Shown piece by piece: positions 58,653 to 64,000 of a stretch of 64,000 nt of DNA (position 1 is the stretch's first letter; every line of letters begins with the position of its first letter). Source of the stretch: Parvularcula lutaonensis (GTDB lineage Bacteria > Pseudomonadota > Alphaproteobacteria > Caulobacterales > Parvularculaceae); assembly GCF_014651915.1 (NCBI RefSeq), contig NZ_BMXU01000002.1:625507-689506 (forward strand), written 5' to 3'. The notes beneath the pieces were generated by a model. The model was given only the letters and a program-made list of their open reading frames with translations, was not told the DNA's origin and ran no database searches. The position numbers and the translations under genes are program-made.

Positions 58653-60851
58653 TTACCCCGCAACCGTTAGCGCGTCGGGCTCGACCGGCGTCTGTGTCTC
58701 CGGCTGTCTCGTCAGGACATGGCACTTTCCTTCGAGCAGCTCGGGCACCTGAACCCGAACACCCCGGCGACGCGGCAAGGTGAAGGCTGCAACCGTGCCG
58801 CGACCCTGCTCGCTGGCCATGCAAAGAATGCCATCCTGCGCTTCGATCAGGGATTTTGACAACGCAAGGCCAAGGCCCGTGCCGCGCTTGTCGCGCTTCT
58901 GCGCGCTGCCAAAGGTCACGAAGGGCGTACCCAGACGTTTGAGGTTTTCCTCCGGCATCCCGGCGCCTGTGTCGGCGACGAGCACCGTGACACTTTCGAG
59001 ATCAGCGATGGCCGTGACGGTTATACGCCCTCCGCTTTCGGTGAACTTGACGGCGTTGGTGAGGAGGTTGAGCACCACCTGCTTGATCGCCCTTGCATCA
59101 CCGTAGACCGAGGGAAGGTGGTCGAATGCGGCATGCAGGTGGATATTCTCCGTGCGCGTCTGGGTCTCGATGACGCGGATCGATTCCTCGAGCGTTTTTT
59201 CGAGATCGAACTGGTTCAGCCGAAGGTTCATCTTGCCCGCCTCGACTTTCGACAGATCGAGAATGTCGTCGATCAGGGCCAGCAGGTGCTTCCCGCTATC
59301 GTGGATGTCGGCGATATATTCCTGGTACTTCTCATGCCCGAGAGGGCCATAGAGCTCCGACTGCATTAGTGCCGAAAAGCCGTTGATCGCATTAAGCGGC
59401 GTGCGGAGTTCATGCGAGATGTTCGCCAGGAACTCGGTCTTCGCCCGGTTTGCGTCTTCTGCCCGCTGTTTTTCGATGCCGTAGCGCTCGTTGAGTTCTG
59501 ACAGGTCGCGCCGGGACTGTTCGAGGATATCGACCGTCATCTGGAGCTCCCGCTCCTTGCGCGCGCGCGCTTCGGCTTCGGCCTTGGCATCGGTCACGTC
59601 GAAGCCGATACAGACCCAGCCTTGGCCAATCGTCCGGTGGCGGATGATCTTTAGTGAGCGATCGTCCGGGAACATCGCCTCTTCCTCCGCACGCGGACCG
59701 GGCGGCGGCGCGAAATAGTTTCGCAGGTAGCGCTCGTCGATGCCGCAGACCTTGGCGAGCTCGTCGACGTTCATTCCCGGCTGGATGTCGTCGGCCTTGA
59801 CATTGAAGATGACCCGGAACTGGTCGTTCCAGGCGACAAGCCTGCCGAAGGCGTCCCAATGCAGGAACGCCTGCGGGATCGCTTCGAGAGTTTCGTGCAG
59901 GCGCTGGATCAGCTGCAACGATCGGCTGTCCCCGAGCGCGGTCTCGCCAATGGCGAACGCGATGCCGCGCCTTTCGGGACCCTGCGAGACTGAATCGAAA
60001 TAGACCGACCGGCGTTCATTAGAGGCGTCGATCATCAGCAGGCGGATGTCCCGGCGCCGGGCAGTGCCGCTAAAGAACGCACGTGCCTTTTCGAGGTCCA
60101 TGGCGTCGACGACCTCCTCGAGCTCGGACAGGGGGATCTGCGCATCCTGGGGAGCGAAGCCGAGCTCGGAGCGGAGGGATCGCGGCAGCGTCAGCAGCTG
60201 GCCCTGGAGCTGCCATGTCCCAACCCCAGCGCGCTCGATGGACTGGAGGCGTTCGGCGTACTGATCGCGTTGCTCGCGGAGCTGGGAAGCCTCGTCAGCG
60301 AAGACCTGGATCCGTCTGAAGATGAGAAGAGCCCCGACAATGATGAGAAGGGAAACGACGGCATAGGGCAGCAGCGCGTCCATCGCGATCGTCGTGGGTG
60401 CTGCCGTGATGACCACGGCGCCGTTCGGCAGTGCACGGATCGCAATACGCTGCCCCGCAGCGGGCTGGCCATCGAGCCATGCCGGGTCGAAGGGAAGTCG
60501 AGCGGTCTCGCCGCCTGCGAGAACAGGGTTGGCACGTCCGCGGAAGAGATAGGCCGACCCGCCCCTGGGTGCGAAGCGGTCGAGCGCCCGCTCGATCTCG
60601 ACGGCGGCGGTGTCGCCGGGAGGAGCATTGAGATCGGCCTCCTTGATCAGGCGCTCTGACAGGAGAACAGCGGCGGTCCTCGCCGCTTCGGTGGCTTCTG
60701 TCCGGCTCGAGCGGACCTCCATGATGGTGCCCGCGACAAGGACGCCTGCCGCAGCGGTCAGTACAAGGAGCACTGAGAGCGTCAGGCCGCCTGCACGCCG
60801 CCGTTTGGGCGCCGTCGGCGGTTTTGCTTTGTTCTCGGCTCTTGGGACCAC
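58653..60851 (-). CDS. Large PAS sensor histidine kinase (DivJ/PleC-like)
   Basis: The 732-residue protein has two membrane helices (about 24-45 and 157-178) around a periplasmic region, a PAS region (about 195-420) and a kinase core: ANISHELRTPLNAINGFSAL (phosphorylated histidine), LLTNAVKFTESGG, VADTGAGMPEENL and KRGTGLGLALSKSL. The YGPLGHEKYQEYIADIHDSG segment places its HisKA domain in the DivJ/PleC/PdhS group. A coiled coil rich in A/E/R joins PAS and HisKA. No response regulator gene is adjacent. Confidence 0.9.
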   Translation of the reverse strand: MVPRAENKAKPPTAPKRRRAGGLTLSVLLVLTAAAGVLVAGTIMEVRSSRTEATEAARTAAVLLSERLIKEADLNAPPGDTAAVEIERALDRFAPRGGSAYLFRGRANPVLAGGETARLPFDPAWLDGQPAAGQRIAIRALPNGAVVITAAPTTIAMDALLPYAVVSLLIIVGALLIFRRIQVFADEASQLREQRDQYAERLQSIERAGVGTWQLQGQLLTLPRSLRSELGFAPQDAQIPLSELEEVVDAMDLEKARAFFSGTARRRDIRLLMIDASNERRSVYFDSVSQGPERRGIAFAIGETALGDSRSLQLIQRLHETLEAIPQAFLHWDAFGRLVAWNDQFRVIFNVKADDIQPGMNVDELAKVCGIDERYLRNYFAPPPGPRAEEEAMFPDDRSLKIIRHRTIGQGWVCIGFDVTDAKAEAEARARKERELQMTVDILEQSRRDLSELNERYGIEKQRAEDANRAKTEFLANISHELRTPLNAINGFSALMQSELYGPLGHEKYQEYIADIHDSGKHLLALIDDILDLSKVEAGKMNLRLNQFDLEKTLEESIRVIETQTRTENIHLHAAFDHLPSVYGDARAIKQVVLNLLTNAVKFTESGGRITVTAIADLESVTVLVADTGAGMPEENLKRLGTPFVTFGSAQKRDKRGTGLGLALSKSLIEAQDGILCMASEQGRGTVAAFTLPRRRGVRVQVPELLEGKCHVLTRQPETQTPVEPDALTVAG

Positions 60852-60923
60852 GGATTCCTCAACGCATCGGGAGGAAAGGTGATAGGCGGCTTCGCGCCGC
60901 CCGTCACGTCCCCGTTTTCAGCC

Positions 60924-62261
60924 TCAGCTGCGTTGGAAGGCGTAGAGGCCTGGAGCCCCCATAATCTGGGTCAATTCATCGAGAGCGGTCCGGTTGGCGT
61001 CGAGCAGTTCCGGATCGCGAAGATCATCAGGCGTGAGACGATCACGGTAGTGCTTGCTCACCCATGATTCGAGTCGCGCGATTTTCTCCTCGTCCACGAG
61101 GAAGCCATGGTGCATTGCAGCAAGCTCGGCTTCATCGAGCGCGACGCGCAATCGGAGGCAGGCGGGCCCGCCGCCGTTCCGCATCGACTGGCGAAGGTCC
61201 ATGAACAGGGTTTCAGCGATGGGTCCGTTGCTCGCGACGGCCCTTTCGCACCAGCTCCGTGTACGCTCGTTCTCTTCGGCCTCGGTTGGCAGGAGAAGCA
61301 TCATCGAGCCATCAGGCTTCGTCAGGAGCTGCGAGTTGAAGAGGTAACTGACGATAGCGTCGTTGAGCGAGACTTCGTCGCCGGGCACCTCGATGAAGAT
61401 CGGCTCGAAGCCGAGAGCATCGGCCTTGCGGCGGATCTCGTCGAGCGTCGCCTCGGTGTTTTCGTAAGCGCGTTCGTGATAAAGAAGGACCGGGCCGTTC
61501 GCGACAGCAACGACGTCGTTGTGGAAGGCGCCGGCGTCAATGGCCTCGTCCGCCTGCTTCATATAGACGGTGTGGTCGGCCGCTGTGCCGTGGCTCATTG
61601 CGATGGCCTGGCTCGCCTCGATCGCCTGGCGGGCAGGATACTTGGCGCCCATGCGTTTCTCGAAGGCGGAGCGACCGAAGGTGTAAAGGTGCAGGCCCTG
61701 GCCGGAATGGTCCGCACACAGGCGTCCGTGGTTCGCCGCGCCTTCGTCGCCCATCTCACCCCCGCCGGGGATGGCCGGGTGGACAGCGAAACGCTCGCCA
61801 TCAAACGCAGTGCGAAGAAAGTGCTCCGTCTGCGGATGCTCGATCGAGCGGTGGAACATGGCGCGCAGGTTGGCCGGGGTGAAATGGACCTTTCCGTCGG
61901 CGCTGTCCTTCGATGGCGTCACCGTCGCGGCGTTAGCAGTCCACATTGCCGACGCCGAGGAGACGTTGCGCAGCAGCATCGGCGCATCGCGTCCTGCTTT
62001 CTCGACCACTTCGGCATCCGTCCCGGTGAAGCCGAAGCCGCGCAGTGTCTCCACATGAGGCCGGTCGTGGGGCGGGATGAAGCCTTGGGTGAAGCCCATC
62101 TCCACCATGCGCCGCATCTTGGCGAGCCCTTGGAGCGCAGCTTCCTTAGGGTTGGAAGGGGTTTCCTGGCTCTTCATCGAGGCGACATTGCCGAGGCTGA
62201 GGCCGCCGTAATTGTGGGTCGGGCCGACGAGGCCGTCGAAGTTGACTTCTTTCACGCTCAT
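60924..62261 (-). CDS. astB: N-succinylarginine dihydrolase
   Basis: AstB converts succinylarginine to succinylornithine, ammonia and CO2, the second step of the arginine succinyltransferase pathway. The 445-residue protein starts with VNFDGLVGPTHNYGGLSLGN, contains PGGGEMGDEGAANHGRLC, DAGAFHNDVVAVANG and the C-terminal GGGPACLRLRVAL with the active cysteine. The start at 62261 overlaps the astD stop by 4 nt (ATGA), so astD and astB are coupled. Longer upstream frames are antisense or out of frame. Confidence 0.96.
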   Translation of the reverse strand: MSVKEVNFDGLVGPTHNYGGLSLGNVASMKSQETPSNPKEAALQGLAKMRRMVEMGFTQGFIPPHDRPHVETLRGFGFTGTDAEVVEKAGRDAPMLLRNVSSASAMWTANAATVTPSKDSADGKVHFTPANLRAMFHRSIEHPQTEHFLRTAFDGERFAVHPAIPGGGEMGDEGAANHGRLCADHSGQGLHLYTFGRSAFEKRMGAKYPARQAIEASQAIAMSHGTAADHTVYMKQADEAIDAGAFHNDVVAVANGPVLLYHERAYENTEATLDEIRRKADALGFEPIFIEVPGDEVSLNDAIVSYLFNSQLLTKPDGSMMLLLPTEAEENERTRSWCERAVASNGPIAETLFMDLRQSMRNGGGPACLRLRVALDEAELAAMHHGFLVDEEKIARLESWVSKHYRDRLTPDDLRDPELLDANRTALDELTQIMGAPGLYAFQRS

Positions 62262-63730
62262 GCTTTCCGTCCCGGTACGGCCTGGTCGTCCTTGAGCGGA
62301 CCTTCTGACATCATGCTGGCCATGGGCCATGCAGCGAAGTCGGCGGCGTAGGAGCCGGCCGGGCGATGGTTGCCCGACAGGCCCGGCCCGCCGAACGGCA
62401 TGGCGCCCGAGGCGCCGGTGGTCTGGCGATTCCAGTTGACGATCCCCGCACGGATCTCCCCGGCAAAGCGCTCCCAGAGGCTTTCATCATCCGAGAGAAG
62501 CGCAGCGGCAAGGCCAAACCTTGTGTCGTTGGCTTCGTCGAGTGCTTCGTCAAAAGTCTTGACGCGGATGACCTTCAGGAGCGGTGCGAAGACTTCCTCG
62601 TCCGGGTCCTTGTCGCCCATAGCGGTCACGTCGATCAGGCCCGGTGTAACATAGGCAGGCCCCGCAGGAGACCGCTCCATCTTCACGATGGGCTCCGCAC
62701 CGTCAGCGATCAGCGCTTCCTGCGCCTTGAGCGCATTCTCTGCGCTCTCTTTGCTGATGAGCGGCCCCATGAAGGGCTGGTCTTCTGCCAGTGGATCACC
62801 GACGGAAAGCTGCGGGATGAGGTCGGCGACGGCCTTGATGATGCGGTCGCCCTCTTCGCCTTCCTTGACGATCAGGCGACGCGCGCAGGTGCAGCGCTGG
62901 CCGCTGGTGATGTAGGCGGAACGCGCGATGATCTGCGCGGCGTCGTCGGCATTGGCGACGTCCCACACGATGAGCGGATTGTTGCCGCCAAGCTCCAGGG
63001 CGAGCATGACGTCCGGCCTGCCTGCGAGCTGCTGGTGGATGGCGCGACCGGCCGGCAGGCCGCCCGTGAAGAGAACCCCGGCGGTTTTCTCATGACCGAT
63101 GAGCGCTTGCGCGACCTCGCGGTCGCCGTGGACGAGATTGAGGCAACCGGCCGGCAGGCCGGCTTCCTCCCACCATTCGCACATCTTCTGGCCCACGGCA
63201 GGAGTCTGCTCGGACGGTTTGAAGACCACCGTGTTCCCGGCGAGCAGCGAGGGGATGATCTGGCCGTTCGGCAGGTGGCCGGGAAAGTTGAACGGGCCGA
63301 TGACGACCATGACGCCGTGGGGCTTATGGGCAATGCGGAGCTTCAGTTGGCCGTTGTCCTTTTCCCTGGTCGGCGTGCGTTCCTCGTAGGAGGCGACCGC
63401 CAAAGCAGCCTTCCCGGCAATGCCGCCCGCCTCGGTGGTGGCGTCCCAAAGCGCCTTTCCGGTTTCCTGCGCGATCAGGCGCGCCATCTCGTCCTTCCGT
63501 TCTGCGGCGATCTCGGCGAAGCGCTCGATCACGGCCTTGCGCTCGTCATAGCTCTTGCGGCGCCAGCCGCCGAAAGCCTGCGCAGCGGCTTCGGCCGCTT
63601 CAGCTGCCTGGTCCGTGCCCGCCATGCTTCCTGCGGCGATGATTTCGCCATTGGCCGGGTTCACCGATTCGAGGCGCGGTCCGGTGCCTTCGGTCCAGGC
63701 ACCTCCGATCCAGTTCTTGAGCTCGATCAT
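62258..63730 (-). CDS. astD: Succinylglutamate-semialdehyde dehydrogenase
   Basis: AstD oxidises succinylglutamate semialdehyde to succinylglutamate, the fourth step of the pathway. The 490-residue protein has the aldehyde dehydrogenase landmarks: GPFNFPGHLPNGQIIPSLLA, VVFKPSEQTP, LALELGGNNPLIV with the general-base glutamate, and SGQRCTCARRLIV with the nucleophilic cysteine. The NWNRQTTGASGAMPFGG end is typical of AstD. The ATG at 63730 overlaps the astA stop by 4 nt. Confidence 0.96.
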   Translation of the reverse strand: MIELKNWIGGAWTEGTGPRLESVNPANGEIIAAGSMAGTDQAAEAAEAAAQAFGGWRRKSYDERKAVIERFAEIAAERKDEMARLIAQETGKALWDATTEAGGIAGKAALAVASYEERTPTREKDNGQLKLRIAHKPHGVMVVIGPFNFPGHLPNGQIIPSLLAGNTVVFKPSEQTPAVGQKMCEWWEEAGLPAGCLNLVHGDREVAQALIGHEKTAGVLFTGGLPAGRAIHQQLAGRPDVMLALELGGNNPLIVWDVANADDAAQIIARSAYITSGQRCTCARRLIVKEGEEGDRIIKAVADLIPQLSVGDPLAEDQPFMGPLISKESAENALKAQEALIADGAEPIVKMERSPAGPAYVTPGLIDVTAMGDKDPDEEVFAPLLKVIRVKTFDEALDEANDTRFGLAAALLSDDESLWERFAGEIRAGIVNWNRQTTGASGAMPFGGPGLSGNHRPAGSYAADFAAWPMASMMSEGPLKDDQAVPGRKA

Positions 63731-64000
63731 CGGCTTCCTTTCCGTGTTTTGAGGGGTGAACAGACGACTTTGTCGCTGGAGCTGACCTGCAGCATGTCTG
63801 CTTCCTGCGGGGTGAGGAACATGCTGCCGTCGCTGGGGCCGCGTTCCATGAGGATGGCCCTGAAGCGCTTGGCGTCCGGCACCGCAACGATGCATCGCCT
63901 TTCGCCTTGGGTGGGTATGTTATCGAGCACGCGAACGACTGCCCGTTCCGCCTCCCGCACCGTGCGGATGAGGTTGAGCGGCGCCTCGAGGCTGGGGCCG
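63727..64000 (-). CDS. astA: Arginine N-succinyltransferase, C-terminal part (cut by window edge)
   Basis: AstA makes succinylarginine from arginine and succinyl-CoA, the first step of the pathway. Only the last 90 residues are in the window: GPSLEAPLNLIRTVREAERA, then RCIVAVPDAKRFRAILMERG and ADMLQVSSSDKVVC. This matches the C-terminal region of AstA, where a GP-x-x-E-x-P-L-x-x-IRTVR segment is usual. The gene order astA-astD-astB with 4-nt overlaps supports the call. The 5' end lies beyond position 64000. Confidence 0.85.
   Translation of the reverse strand, partial: GPSLEAPLNLIRTVREAERAVVRVLDNIPTQGERRCIVAVPDAKRFRAILMERGPSDGSMFLTPQEADMLQVSSSDKVVCSPLKTRKGSR

Noticed and set aside
1-64000. 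CRISPR arrays, insertion sequences, rRNA genes
   Set aside because: No regularly spaced repeats, transposase motifs or rRNA sequence were seen on either strand.

Overview
The window is GC-rich, gene-dense DNA from an alphaproteobacterial chromosome. The evidence is a full gene transfer agent (GTA) structural cluster of the Rhodobacter capsulatus type, an HdaB-like DnaA-domain-IV protein, a ctaC-ctaD-ctaB-ctaG cytochrome oxidase operon, DUF1491, and DivJ/PleC-type sensor kinases. The family cannot be fixed from sequence alone. A marine Parvularcula/Hyphomonas/Caulobacter-like organism fits the gene content, but this is inference.

Layout. 1-5.0 kb: the end of an FAD-dependent reductase with a coupled single-domain response regulator, lipB (minus), tRNA-Leu(GAG), an AraC regulator, an NmrA-type oxidoreductase and a small coupled membrane protein. 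5.1-14.2 kb: an inorganic-carbon accumulation locus on the minus strand (SulP transporter, DabA, DabB and a third NuoM/N-like membrane subunit), with a small secreted protein, a DUF983 protein and a divergent LysR regulator. 14.5-22.5 kb: a stress and acetate-metabolism block with a kinase/AAA fusion, two universal stress proteins, ackA, a MaoC-phosphotransacetylase fusion, a glutaredoxin-MauE membrane protein and a CsoR-type repressor with two likely operator sites. 22.8-27.5 kb: proS, an HdaB-like gene with a DnaA box upstream, gluQ, a J-domain protein and tldD.

27.7-32.5 kb is the aa3-type oxidase operon. Its subunit II carries a large extra segment, and no subunit III gene follows. 32.6-41.4 kb: GNAT, sufE, a secreted protein, a PAS histidine kinase, DUF1491, a class A penicillin-binding protein, a degenerate alpha/beta hydrolase fused to a propeller-like domain, and a UPF0260 protein. 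41.4-53.7 kb is the GTA cluster, g1 to g15, nearly all joined by 4-nt start/stop overlaps. It has no g10/g10.1 equivalent and a very short tape-measure gene. 53.8-60.9 kb: a CbpA-like DnaJ protein whose leader can fold over its ribosome binding site, a DegP/HtrA protease, an OmpR-type regulator with its kinase, and a second large PAS kinase. 60.9-64.0 kb: the arginine succinyltransferase catabolic genes astB, astD and the end of astA.

The strongest leads are the DnaJ leader hairpin, the three-membrane-component Dab locus with a SulP gene that has lost its expected stop, the inserted segment in CtaC, the apparently catalytically dead hydrolase-propeller fusion, the reduced GTA tail module, and an unassigned 94-nt foldable element at 14304-14397.
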